A DNA stretch of 27,217 nt from a virus: positions 1-27,217 of the IMG/VR virus record IMGVR_UViG_3300023229_000843, one strand, 5' to 3'. Every line of letters starts with the position of its first letter. Position 1 is the stretch's first letter. This document shows positions 6,307-13,012 of the stretch, one piece after another. Under the pieces are notes generated by a model. It saw only the letters and a list, made by a program, of their open reading frames with translations, was not told the DNA's origin and ran no database searches. The position numbers and the translations under genes are program-made.

Positions 6307-6314
6307 TATTTAGT
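6307..6314 (-). promoter_or_regulatory. Possible TAAATA late promoter for the cold-shock gene
   Basis: On the minus strand the sequence reads ACTAAATA, the same form as the element before hemA. It is about 115 bases upstream of the csp ATG, so the leader would be long. The distance makes this weaker than the other cases. Confidence 0.35.
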
Positions 6315-6392
6315 CGGCGTACAATGCTGAATCGTTTATTTGGGTGTTTTATATAGGTGTGCTACTATTCGTAGACATCAGCAGGTGTAAAT

Positions 6393-6569
6393 TTAATTGT
6401 TGCCACAACTGCTGTTGGATAGAGCACCTGTAATACCTTGATCTATCCAACCCACAGTTGCACCAGCAACCAATAAGGCATAAAATACATATGTTTTCCA
6501 GTTCCAAACATAATAAAACCAACCATGTTCTTCTTTTGTTGGGCCAAAATCGAATTTAGGTTTCTTCAT
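6393..6569 (-). CDS. Small membrane protein (58 aa)
   Basis: The 58-aa product starts MKKPKFDFGPTKEEHGWFYY and has one transmembrane segment (about residues 24-42: WKTYVFYALLVAGATVGWI) followed by a short tail with one cysteine. The start is supported by a late promoter-like AATAAATA whose last base is eight bases before the ATG. There is no ribosome site of note, in keeping with a very short or absent leader. No family is recognised; small single-span proteins are common in this genome. Confidence 0.7.
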   Translation of the reverse strand: MKKPKFDFGPTKEEHGWFYYVWNWKTYVFYALLVAGATVGWIDQGITGALSNSSCGNN

Positions 6570-6577
6570 AATAGTAG

Positions 6578-6585
6578 TATTTATT
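6578..6585 (-). promoter_or_regulatory. T4-like late promoter for the 58-aa membrane protein
   Basis: AATAAATA on the minus strand ends eight bases before the ATG at 6569. It is divergent from TATAAATA at 6599-6606, only 13 bases away. Confidence 0.65.
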
Positions 6586-6598
6586 GAATAGATTAAAT

Positions 6599-6606
6599 TA
6601 TAAATA
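6599..6606 (+). promoter_or_regulatory. T4-like late promoter, exact TATAAATA
   Basis: This is an exact match to the T4 late consensus. Eight bases downstream an ATG opens only an 8-codon frame (MEYLRMVI, stop). The transcript would then run through a short palindrome (ACCTAG/CTAGGT, near 6651-6664) into the 6707 gene. It may give a leader or a short RNA. Confidence 0.6.
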
Positions 6607-6690
6607 TTGTTATTATGGAGTACCTGAGGATGGTTATTTGACTGTGGCTCACCTAGAACTAGGTTGCACTAACAGTTATGATTAATTTGA

Positions 6691-6698
6691 GATAAATA
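6691..6698 (+). promoter_or_regulatory. T4-like late promoter for the gene at 6707
   Basis: GATAAATA ends eight bases before the ATG at 6707. No ribosome-binding site lies in the gap. Confidence 0.7.
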
Positions 6699-6706
6699 TT
6701 TTTGTT

Positions 6707-7165
6707 ATGCCTTTTAGAAAATTGAAATATAAAAATGTAAACGATAGTCGTGTTCTACATACAGGTAGACCAGGAGATGTATTACTAGACGAAGTTACCA
6801 ATGCTATCTATGTTGCCGACGGAGCAACAGTAGGAGGAAACCCAGTAAAATCATTAGACAGTACAAAAGATTATACCACTGGACAAGCAATTGATTTGAC
6901 TAAAGATGTACATTTTATTGTGCCTGGACAAACTTTTACTCTAGCAGATGGAACTTATGTTGGACAAAGACTTACATTCATAAGAAAAATTGGCACAGGA
7001 GCAACAGAAGTCACGGTTGCGAAAGCAGTATACAACTCCAGTGCTAATCCAGTAGAAGAACTAAATCATGATTGGCAAATGGGTACGTCATCAGGTCCAA
7101 CAAACACTAAAAATATCAGAGAGTGTATCTGGAGCGGAACACATTGGCATCTAGATTACGAATAA
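6707..7165 (+). CDS. Putative virion/tail-fibre-associated protein
   Basis: This 152-aa protein has near its N-terminus the pattern VLHTGRPGDVLLDEVTNAIYVADGATVGG. That resembles the short beta modules in phage fibre and receptor-binding proteins (text such as 'G-E-l-x-x-D-x-x-t-x-x-l-y-i-G-D-G-x-t-x-G-G'). The rest is Gly/Thr-rich and beta-like (PGQTFTLADGTYVGQRLTF). It is read from a late promoter and is followed four bases later by another late gene, which fits a structural or virion-attached role. The exact role cannot be told from sequence. Confidence 0.6.
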   Translation: MPFRKLKYKNVNDSRVLHTGRPGDVLLDEVTNAIYVADGATVGGNPVKSLDSTKDYTTGQAIDLTKDVHFIVPGQTFTLADGTYVGQRLTFIRKIGTGATEVTVAKAVYNSSANPVEELNHDWQMGTSSGPTNTKNIRECIWSGTHWHLDYE

Positions 7166-7169
7166 TATT

Positions 7170-8657
7170 ATGAAAGCAAAAGACTTCTTATCCGAATCAC
7201 AACATCATCAGTATCGTATGCTGTTTGAAATGGATCCTAGCAGAAGAGACTTCCTTAAAAAAGTAGGAAAAGGTGCGGCAGGCGTGGAGACTCCTTGGTT
7301 CTTGAGAGAGTCTGGTTCTAGACCATTTTTAACAGGATATGAACTTTTAAAGTATAAAGATAAGCCTAAAGATAGAATTCCAACTTTTATAAATGACATA
7401 GCCTCAGGGGCACCTTTCATAGGTAGTAATGGTAAGCAAGTAATTATTAATAAAAACGAAGTAGAAAAATTCAAAAACTGGGCGGCAACAAACGATGAGG
7501 GAAACCCTGAACTTTTAACCTTACAATCAGATAAAGGTGTAGTCAAGATCACAAAAACACAGAGTCCTTTGGCAAAAACTCCAAAATATGGAGGAACAAA
7601 AACTCCTTCTATATCTGGAAAAGAGAGAGGAAAAGAATCTTATAAGGTCAAACCCAGTGACGTAGGCATTGTGGATAAAGAAATCCCTGCAGGTCAACTA
7701 GGACAAACCATTATAAAAGCATTAACCCCTATTGCTACTTCTGATCCTGTGGCAAAAGAAGCTCTTGAATTGGCACAAAGAATATTGAAGGGTGATTCAA
7801 GAATCAATATGAAATACTTGAGTCAACATAATCAGAGTGTAGAAGCCCTGAGGGATTATGCTGGAGAATATTTGGGTGTTTTAATGGTTGTACAAGGACT
7901 TGCAAAGTTTGAAAATAGCGAACCATTCTACAAACACTTGGACGTAGCAGGATTTAATGAACTAAACATATTCTTTCCTTCTAAATCAAATAATCCATTA
8001 GCCGATTCTATTGGAACTGTTGCAGGATTTAAAAATCCCAAGACTGGCTTCAAAATAATGATATCATCAAAAGGTGGAGCAAGTGGTAAAGGAGCCGCGA
8101 CTGCGATGGGCGGATTTAAAATACCAGACGAGTTCAAAAAAAATACGCAATACAAGGAAGAGATAGAGTTTATGCAGGCAAATGAACAAGCCACACAATA
8201 CACTTTCCCGTTTGCATTAATGGATGTTATTTTTAAACATGCACCTGATTCTATTTCAGATAAAAAATTACTTAAATTCTTACCTTTCGGTGTCGTTCCA
8301 GTTGAAAATGCTAAAGAAGATAAAAAAATGATTTCCCTTTTCAAACACGTAGAACAACAAAACTTCTATTCAAAAAGAGGGTCAAAGGCTAAAACATTTT
8401 TCAGTAGAATACACTGGGCACTAAACAACATGATCAGAATGAGTCTCGCCAATGGCGCACTGCCAGATCTTGAATCTATGTTTCGTGAAATGTTGCAACA
8501 GAACTTTATTAAAGTAGGGAGTCAAATTAGCAAAGACGGTACGTTTGCAACAAGCGTACTTTGGCCAAACAAAGAACTAGCAACTGGAAAAATTAGTTAC
8601 TACAATAAAAATGAGCCTGGCAAGATAGCACAGAAGGCATCAATCGCAATACAATAA
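7170..8657 (+). CDS. Putative internal virion protein with capsid-targeting-like N-terminus (495 aa)
   Basis: This 495-aa protein is not assigned to a known family. Its start MKAKDFLSES resembles the T4 capsid-targeting peptide (MKTYQEFIAEA-type), which is cut by the gp21 protease after a (Leu/Ile)-x-Glu; here L-S-E would be the site, at residue 9. Residues 22-33 read MDPSRRDFLKKV, which looks like a twin-arginine motif but lacks a hydrophobic region after it. The body is mixed alpha/beta, with a Gly/Ser-rich stretch (SSKGGASGKGAATAMGG) near residue 305. The late promoter before 6707 probably drives it. It could be an ejected or capsid-interior enzyme; that is inference. Confidence 0.6.
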   Translation: MKAKDFLSESQHHQYRMLFEMDPSRRDFLKKVGKGAAGVETPWFLRESGSRPFLTGYELLKYKDKPKDRIPTFINDIASGAPFIGSNGKQVIINKNEVEKFKNWAATNDEGNPELLTLQSDKGVVKITKTQSPLAKTPKYGGTKTPSISGKERGKESYKVKPSDVGIVDKEIPAGQLGQTIIKALTPIATSDPVAKEALELAQRILKGDSRINMKYLSQHNQSVEALRDYAGEYLGVLMVVQGLAKFENSEPFYKHLDVAGFNELNIFFPSKSNNPLADSIGTVAGFKNPKTGFKIMISSKGGASGKGAATAMGGFKIPDEFKKNTQYKEEIEFMQANEQATQYTFPFALMDVIFKHAPDSISDKKLLKFLPFGVVPVENAKEDKKMISLFKHVEQQNFYSKRGSKAKTFFSRIHWALNNMIRMSLANGALPDLESMFREMLQQNFIKVGSQISKDGTFATSVLWPNKELATGKISYYNKNEPGKIAQKASIAIQ

Positions 8658-8754
8658 TCAATACACACAATTCACAGCCCAGATCACAATAAGTATTTGT
8701 ATGATCGACACACAGGGCAAGTTGCTGATAGCACCACCAAACATGCCGGATCCC

Positions 8755-8797
8755 AGGTTCGCCAAGACGGTTGCTCTACCAAATGAGCTAAAGGGGC
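8755..8797 (-). pseudogene. 5' half of a tRNA (fragment)
   Basis: On the minus strand GCCCCTT-TA-GCTC-ATTTGGTA-GAGC is a perfect acceptor 5' strand and D-arm, followed by ACCGT and a 7-base loop CTTGGCG (anticodon TGG if real, Pro). The 3' strand of the anticodon stem does not pair, and no AAGGGGC partner or T-arm follows within 100 bases. It is a truncated or rearranged tRNA, lying in the 3' region of the oxygenase transcript. The rest of 8658-8820 holds nothing else recognisable. Confidence 0.6.
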
Positions 8798-8820
8798 AGA
8801 TTGTTTTATACTTTTAAGCA

Positions 8821-9429
8821 TTAAACTATGTTACCTGACACTGTGATTCTGTGTTTGTCCGATGTGTAAAAAGGTGTAACAGAATGATTCATGTTTCCAG
8901 GAAACAATACTAATTTACCTTCAAAAGTTTTATCCACAGGCAATATTTGGTTTCTAATTGTGCCCATGGCATCTGTGTAATGAAAGTTAAATGCAGGCAG
9001 TCGTTCAATGTTTCTGCCTGTGTAATTCACATGAGCTTTTTCTTGCTCCATGGTGTAAGGCACCTTGACCCACAAGGCAAAACTGAACTCACCATTATGA
9101 GTGTGTGTTCCAAAATATTCGTGTTTGGATTGATAATTGACCCAAGCGTCTTTGAGTGAGTAGGTATTTTTTGATTTGTCTCCATAAGCAGAGTGTTCAC
9201 AATATTTTTGACACAATGGTGCTATCAAATTTTCTAAATGTTTAACACAATCTTGTAGAAAGAATTCGTTTTGTAAATTGCTGGCATGACCTAAATCATT
9301 AATCGTTGCTGAATCAAAGTCTTTTTGAATTTTGTCTATTTCTAATTGAACAGGTGCAAGTTCTTCAGGTTGCAGTGTGGCTTGCACATAGCCTTGATTT
9401 GGAAAAGTTCCGTAGAAAGTGTCGATCAT
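8821..9429 (-). CDS. 2-oxoglutarate/Fe(II)-dependent oxygenase, phage HxH-type family
   Basis: This 202-aa protein resembles the uncharacterised 2OG-Fe(II) oxygenase family common in marine phages. A Trp-Val-Asn block (DAWVNYQSKHEYFGTHTHNGEFSF, around residues 93-116) bears the proximal histidines, and the end LVLFPGNMNHSVTPFY with KHRITVSGNIV has the distal His and the 2OG-binding Arg. It differs in family from the oxygenases at 40, 588 and 21306. Its leader (9430-9590) can fold into a large structure, and GATAAATT just before the start is a near-miss to the late element. The substrate is unknown. Confidence 0.8.
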   Translation of the reverse strand: MIDTFYGTFPNQGYVQATLQPEELAPVQLEIDKIQKDFDSATINDLGHASNLQNEFFLQDCVKHLENLIAPLCQKYCEHSAYGDKSKNTYSLKDAWVNYQSKHEYFGTHTHNGEFSFALWVKVPYTMEQEKAHVNYTGRNIERLPAFNFHYTDAMGTIRNQILPVDKTFEGKLVLFPGNMNHSVTPFYTSDKHRITVSGNIV

Positions 9430-9447
9430 ATGTTAATTTATCATTAG

Positions 9448-9578
9448 TCGGAAACACACTTACTGGAAAAAGGTTTGGAAAAGCCTTAAGTGGGTTAAAG
9501 ACTCACGTACTCTAACCCCTCCTATTAAGAAACTAGGGCTTTTTACCAATGCCACCTTCATTCAGTGGAGTTTCCGAC
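9448..9578 (-). ncRNA. Structured RNA candidate / structured leader of the oxygenase gene
   Basis: GTCGGAAAC (9448-9456) and GTTTCCGAC (9570-9578) are perfect 9-base inverted repeats enclosing about 113 bases. Inside, CACT/AGTG continues the closing helix, and further hairpins can form: GGGTTA/TAACCC (6 bp), AAGG/CCTT and CCTA/TAGG. This suggests a closed multi-branch fold. There is no long frame here. On the minus strand it would be the leader of the oxygenase at 9429; a TATAAT box lies nearby (minus strand, about 9593-9598). The strand is not certain and no known RNA family is recognised. Confidence 0.45.
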
Positions 9579-9604
9579 CCTCTATGAGGAATTATATAAA
9601 ATAA

Positions 9605-9647
9605 GGCCTAGGTCGGCGCTTCATGTTTTTGTATTAATTGACCTAGT
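9605..9647. repeat. Inverted repeat CTAGGTC/GACCTAG
   Basis: A perfect 7-base inverted repeat with about a 26-base spacer flanks the 3' end of the 53-aa membrane protein gene. It could terminate or stabilise that minus-strand transcript, but no U-run follows. Confidence 0.35.
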
Positions 9648-9782
9648 TACCTTGCTACTGATTTCCATCAACATATCTAATATTGTGTAAATCAACATTA
9701 AGCAAAGAAATACCATCGTCATCGAACCTATCAAGATCCAATAAACAATATTCCCTATAAACTCTTTTAGCCTGCCAACCAT
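9621..9782 (-). CDS. Small membrane protein (53 aa)
   Basis: The 53-aa product begins MVGRLKEFIGNIVYW and has a long hydrophobic region (about residues 10-40) that could form one or two spans, then a basic end. The ATG at 9780-9782 is chosen because an AGGA lies about nine bases upstream and because it overlaps the preceding small gene by 16 bases. A longer frame to 9848 would use a start inside that gene. No family is recognised. Confidence 0.6.
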   Translation of the reverse strand: MVGRLKEFIGNIVYWILIGSMTMVFLCLMLIYTILDMLMEISSKVTRSINTKT

Positions 9783-9901
9783 GATAATCCTGTAATTGTT
9801 AAGATTACCACAAAGAATGTGATCATAACGGCTCCTAAACAACTCCAAGTAATTCGTTCCATTCTGTTTTTTGGTTTGCGAATTTTAAGTGTTTTTACCA
9901 T
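9767..9901 (-). CDS. Small single-span membrane protein (44 aa)
   Basis: The 44-aa product starts with a strongly basic cytoplasmic stretch (MVKTLKIRKPKNRMERITW), followed by one transmembrane helix (SCLGAVMITFFVVILTI). A TAGGAG ribosome site lies eight bases before the ATG. It overlaps the next small membrane gene by 16 bases. The positive-inside layout predicts the N-terminus in the cytoplasm. Function is unknown. Confidence 0.65.
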   Translation of the reverse strand: MVKTLKIRKPKNRMERITWSCLGAVMITFFVVILTITGLSWLAG

Positions 9902-9938
9902 AGTGTTACTCCTAGTATAATATCAACTGCTACCAAAG

Positions 9939-10121
9939 TCAAGAGATTATTTTGGTTATTATATTTCTTAGACTTTTTGGTAGATAATCCAATTCCATGT
10001 GTTCTAAAACTGCATTGGATTGGGCATAAGGACCTTTGTATACTATTTGGCATCTATCATAGAATTCTTTGTTCTCTGATGCTCTTTGAAAGTCTTGATA
10101 TATTTTTTTAATTAAGGTCAT
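9939..10121 (-). CDS. Hypothetical protein (60 aa)
   Basis: This 60-aa soluble protein (MTLIKKIYQDFQRASENKEF...) has a helical N-terminus and a basic C-terminus. No family is recognised. A late promoter-like ATTAAATA ends six bases before its ATG and overlaps the promoter of the divergent gene at 10146, so the two are expressed as a divergent pair. Confidence 0.6.
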   Translation of the reverse strand: MTLIKKIYQDFQRASENKEFYDRCQIVYKGPYAQSNAVLEHMELDYLPKSLRNIITKIIS

Positions 10122-10127
10122 TAATAG

Positions 10128-10140
10128 TATTTAATAAATA
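10128..10140. promoter_or_regulatory. Overlapping divergent T4-like late promoters
   Basis: The sequence TATTTAATAAATA contains ATTAAATA on the minus strand (10128-10135) and AATAAATA on the plus strand (10133-10140), sharing three base pairs. The minus ATG is six bases and the plus ATG five bases from its element. The two transcription starts would be only about 25 bases apart. Confidence 0.7.
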
Positions 10141-10145
10141 TTAGC

Positions 10146-10448
10146 ATGAATAAAAGACAAGAAAGAGCAGTGGTCTTAATTTTGCTATTGATATTGATAG
10201 GTATTGGCTTGAGTAATTGTGCCAAACCCAACACAGAACGTAAAACAAACCCCACAAGCAACATATTGATATACGGTGGATCAATTGGAAAAGTGTTGGG
10301 TTGTATGTTTGCTCTATCAGACTGTGAAGACGTTAAGAAAAACAAAGCACACACCCCTAGCGATGTTGCAGAAACTTCAAAAGAACTGGAAGACAACATG
10401 ACCAAAGAGTTTGAAGCAGTGGACAAACAACAAGAAAACTCCAAGTAA
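10146..10448 (+). CDS. Putative lipoprotein / membrane-anchored protein (100 aa)
   Basis: The 100-aa product has a basic start (MNKRQERA), a hydrophobic stretch (VVLILLLILIGIGLSNC) with a plausible lipobox (LSNC), then a soluble, charged tail rich in Lys/Glu that is likely helical. Two further cysteines lie mid-protein (GCMFALSDCED). The ATG is five bases after AATAAATA, so the mRNA would be leaderless under T4 late geometry. Function is unknown; an envelope location is likely. Confidence 0.68.
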   Translation: MNKRQERAVVLILLLILIGIGLSNCAKPNTERKTNPTSNILIYGGSIGKVLGCMFALSDCEDVKKNKAHTPSDVAETSKELEDNMTKEFEAVDKQQENSK

Positions 10449-10508
10449 ACTCAATCTTTACGCATAAGTCCTATACTAAAAACATATAGTTAATGGATGT
10501 GTATTATA

Positions 10509-10516
10509 GTTAAATA
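10509..10516 (+). promoter_or_regulatory. T4-like late promoter for the gene at 10522
   Basis: GTTAAATA ends exactly five bases before the ATG at 10522, with no ribosome site between. Confidence 0.65.
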
Positions 10517-10521
10517 CAGTT

Positions 10522-10758
10522 ATGAAATGGTTTATAATAGTTTTAATAATGGGTGCGTATGCAGATGGCAGTAAAGATTCGTTCTGGTTCAAAAATCCTC
10601 AGTTTGATTCAGTTGAAGAATGTCAACTCTATGTAACTTTTAATGCTGACAGTATCAAAATGAGTATGGCGGGTGAATTTGGACCCAAACCTATTGATTC
10701 AGTGTGGTGCGTTCAGGAAGACAATTTGTCTAAGTTTGGCGTTCCTGATCCAGTATAA
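10522..10758 (+). CDS. Small exported protein (78 aa)
   Basis: The 78-aa product begins MKWFIIVLIMGAYADGSKD, a short signal-peptide-like stretch with a possible cleavage after AYA. The remainder has paired cysteines (EECQLYV, VWCVQED) that could form a disulfide in the periplasm. It follows a late promoter with a five-base gap. Its 3' end overlaps that of the convergent gene at 10713-10985 by 46 bases, so both C-termini are encoded in the same stretch. No family is recognised. Confidence 0.65.
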   Translation: MKWFIIVLIMGAYADGSKDSFWFKNPQFDSVEECQLYVTFNADSIKMSMAGEFGPKPIDSVWCVQEDNLSKFGVPDPV

Positions 10759-10985
10759 TCATTTATCCCATTACTTTTAATAACTTTTTCACTCATCACA
10801 GTTACTTGAGTGGGTTGTAAATGTTCAGAATCTGAACTCATCATTTGATGAAAATCTTCAGACACATTAGTTGAAAATTCGTCCAGTATTTGTTGTTGTG
10901 TGAATGGTTGATTGTGATCAACTGTGATTCTTACAGTTGCTTCTATCTCTGTTTTGAATTGTGAAGTTTTCCTTTTGCCTATCAT
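10713..10985 (-). CDS. Hypothetical protein (90 aa), leaderless
   Basis: The 90-aa product starts MIGKRKTSQFKTEIEATVRI and is soluble, acidic in the middle and rich in Gln/Ser. No family is recognised. The ATG at 10985 is chosen over an earlier one at 11003, which lies inside the promoter. From the -10 box (10997-10992) the predicted transcription start falls on the ATG itself. The last 46 bases overlap the convergent exported-protein gene. Confidence 0.6.
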   Translation of the reverse strand: MIGKRKTSQFKTEIEATVRITVDHNQPFTQQQILDEFSTNVSEDFHQMMSSDSEHLQPTQVTVMSEKVIKSNGINDYTGSGTPNLDKLSS

Positions 10986-10991
10986 ATTACT

Positions 10992-11020
10992 ATAATACAA
11001 CAAAAGGAAACTTCTGTCAA
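10992..11020 (-). promoter_or_regulatory. Sigma70-type promoter for the 90-aa gene
   Basis: TTGACA (11020-11015), a 17-base spacer and TATTAT (10997-10992) on the minus strand. It lies four bases after the dnaK stop. Confidence 0.75.
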
Positions 11021-11023
11021 TTG

Positions 11024-12928
11024 TTATTTCTTATCTTCTTCTTTGGGATCAACTTCTTTAAAGTCGGCATCCACAATATTTTCTTCTGTGCTTTCGCCTT
11101 GCTGTTCCGACTGTGCTTGTTCTTCTTGTGCTTGTTTGTACACTGCTTCGCCCAACTTCATACTGGCTTCTGTGAGTGTTTTGATTGCTTCTTGAATCTT
11201 ACTCACATCATCTGTTTTGGATGCGTCGATTAAAGTTGCTTTGGCATCTTCAATTGCTTTCTTTTCCTCTTCAGATATCTTGTCGCCATGCTCTTTGAGT
11301 TGCTTGTCGATTTGATGTGTCAGTGTTTCAGATTGGTTCTTTGTTTCTACCAACTCTCTTTTCTTCTTGTCTTCTTCTTTGTTGGCTTCTGCATCTTTGA
11401 CCATCTTGTCAATGTCTTCATCTGACAATCCACCCGATGCTTGAATAGTGATCTTCTGTTCTTTGCCAGTGCCTTTGTCTTTGGCACTCACACTCAAGAT
11501 ACCGTTTGCATCTATATCAAATGTAACTTCGATCTGTGGTAAACCTCTTGGAGCAGGTGCAATACCTTCAAGGTTAAAGTTACCCAGCAATTTGTTGTCC
11601 ACTGCCATATCTCTTTCACCCTGTGTAACTCTGATAGTCACTGCCGCTTGATTGTCTTCTGCTGTGGAGAACACTTGACTTTTCTTTGTGGGAATAGTTG
11701 TGTTCTTTTCTATTACTTTGGTTGTGACTCCGCCCAATGTTTCAATACCCAGTGATAAAGGTGTAACATCTAACAACAATACATCTTTAACATCACCTTG
11801 CAGTACACCACCTTGTATAGCGGCACCCAATGCCACCACTTCATCTGGATTAACTCCTTTGTGAGGTTCTTTACCAAAAAACTCTTTGACTGTGTCGAAC
11901 ACTTTGGGCATTCTGGTCATACCACCAACCAACACCACTTCGCTGATGTCCTTGGTCGACAGTCCGGCATCTTTTAATGCCTGTTTGCAAGGAGAAAGTG
12001 TTCGTGCTATAAGATCACCAACCAAACTTTCCAATGTTGCTCTGGTCATCTTTATGTTGATGTGTTTGGGTCCTGTTTTATCTGCTGTGATAAAAGGTAG
12101 ATTGATATCTGTTTGAGTTGTGCTTGACAATTCTATTTTGGCTTTCTCAGCCGCCTCTCTCACACGTTGTACAGCCAACTTGTCGTTGCCCAAGTCTATA
12201 CCTTGATCTTTTTTAAATTCACTGATGATGTAATTTGTGATTGTGGCATCAAAGTCTTCACCACCCAGTGTTGTGTCACCGTTTGTGGATTTAACTTCAA
12301 ACACTCCGTCACCCAGTTCTAATATAGAAACATCAAATGTACCTCCACCTAGATCGTACACAGCAATCGTGCCTGACTTTTTCTTGTCCAGACCATATGC
12401 CAACGCCGCCGCAGTTGGTTCATTAATAATTCTTTCCACTTCCAGTCCGGCAATCTTACCAGCGTCTTTGGTAGCCTTACGTTGACTGTCATTGAAATAT
12501 GCAGGCACAGTGATCACTGCCTTGGTTACTTCTTCGCCTAGATATTTCTCTGCTGTCTCTTTCATCTTACGAAGCACTGATGCAGAAATCTCTGATGGTG
12601 CATAGTTTTTGCCATTGGCTTTCACCCAAGCATCACCGTTGTCTGCTTTCACAATTTCGTAAGGAAGTGTTTTGATATCTTTTTGCACAGCATCTCCTTC
12701 GAATGTTCTACCAATCAAACGTTTTGCCGCAAATATTGTGTTGCTTGAATTGGACACTGCTTGTCTTTTTGCAGGCATACCAACCAATGTTTCGGAGTCT
12801 GTGAATGCTACCACACTTGGAGTGGTTCTTGCTCCTTCTGTATTTTCAATAACTTTTGCGTCCTTGCCTTCCATTAAAGCAACACAAGAGTTTGTTGTAC
12901 CCAAGTCTATTCCTATTATTTTACTCAT
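11024..12928 (-). CDS. dnaK: Molecular chaperone DnaK (Hsp70)
   Basis: This 634-aa protein is a full-length Hsp70. The ATPase domain starts [14 protein letters not shown] and contains [16 protein letters not shown] and [11 protein letters not shown]. The linker [19 protein letters not shown] leads into the substrate-binding domain, and the C-terminal lid ends in an acidic tail ([15 protein letters not shown]). It binds exposed hydrophobic segments in an ATP cycle with DnaJ and GrpE, neither of which is present in the window, so host co-chaperones would be needed. The sequence looks alphaproteobacterial and intact. The gene has its own sigma70-type promoter and a strong AAGGAG site. A complete dnaK among phage-type genes is unusual. 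Confidence 0.97.
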   Translation of the reverse strand: MSKIIGIDLGTTNSCVALMEGKDAKVIENTEGARTTPSVVAFTDSETLVGMPAKRQAVSNSSNTIFAAKRLIGRTFEGDAVQKDIKTLPYEIVKADNGDAWVKANGKNYAPSEISASVLRKMKETAEKYLGEEVTKAVITVPAYFNDSQRKATKDAGKIAGLEVERIINEPTAAALAYGLDKKKSGTIAVYDLGGGTFDVSILELGDGVFEVKSTNGDTTLGGEDFDATITNYIISEFKKDQGIDLGNDKLAVQRVREAAEKAKIELSSTTQTDINLPFITADKTGPKHINIKMTRATLESLVGDLIARTLSPCKQALKDAGLSTKDISEVVLVGGMTRMPKVFDTVKEFFGKEPHKGVNPDEVVALGAAIQGGVLQGDVKDVLLLDVTPLSLGIETLGGVTTKVIEKNTTIPTKKSQVFSTAEDNQAAVTIRVTQGERDMAVDNKLLGNFNLEGIAPAPRGLPQIEVTFDIDANGILSVSAKDKGTGKEQKITIQASGGLSDEDIDKMVKDAEANKEEDKKKRELVETKNQSETLTHQIDKQLKEHGDKISEEEKKAIEDAKATLIDASKTDDVSKIQEAIKTLTEASMKLGEAVYKQAQEEQAQSEQQGESTEENIVDADFKEVDPKEEDKK

Positions 12929-12970
12929 TTTAATTCTCCTTGTTAAGCGAGTTTTTTATTATGTAAATTA

Positions 12971-12998
12971 TATATAAGCACTCTTTGTCAAATGTCAA
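12971..12998 (-). promoter_or_regulatory. Sigma70-type promoter of dnaK
   Basis: On the minus strand TTGACA (12998-12993) is followed after 12 bases by TGCTTATATA (12980-12971), giving a 16-base spacer to TATATA. A second TTGACA copy lies seven bases further down. The same TTGACA-N12-TGCTTATATA arrangement precedes groEL. No CIRCE-like operator is seen. Confidence 0.8.
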
Positions 12999-13012
12999 GA
13001 GTTTTTGGTAAA

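Noticed and set aside
6651-6664. Short palindrome ACCTAG/CTAGGT as a regulator site
   Set aside because: The stem is only 5-6 bp with a 2-4 base loop and has no partner copy elsewhere; it could be chance.
7928-8344. Minus-strand open frame of 138 codons inside the 495-aa gene
   Set aside because: It is fully antisense to a clear gene with a late promoter and has no promoter or ribosome site of its own.
12930-13012. CIRCE operator (HrcA site) at the chaperone promoters
   Set aside because: No TTAGCACTC-N9-GAGTGCTAA inverted repeat is present upstream of dnaK or groEL; only the half-like GAGTGCTT appears before dnaK.
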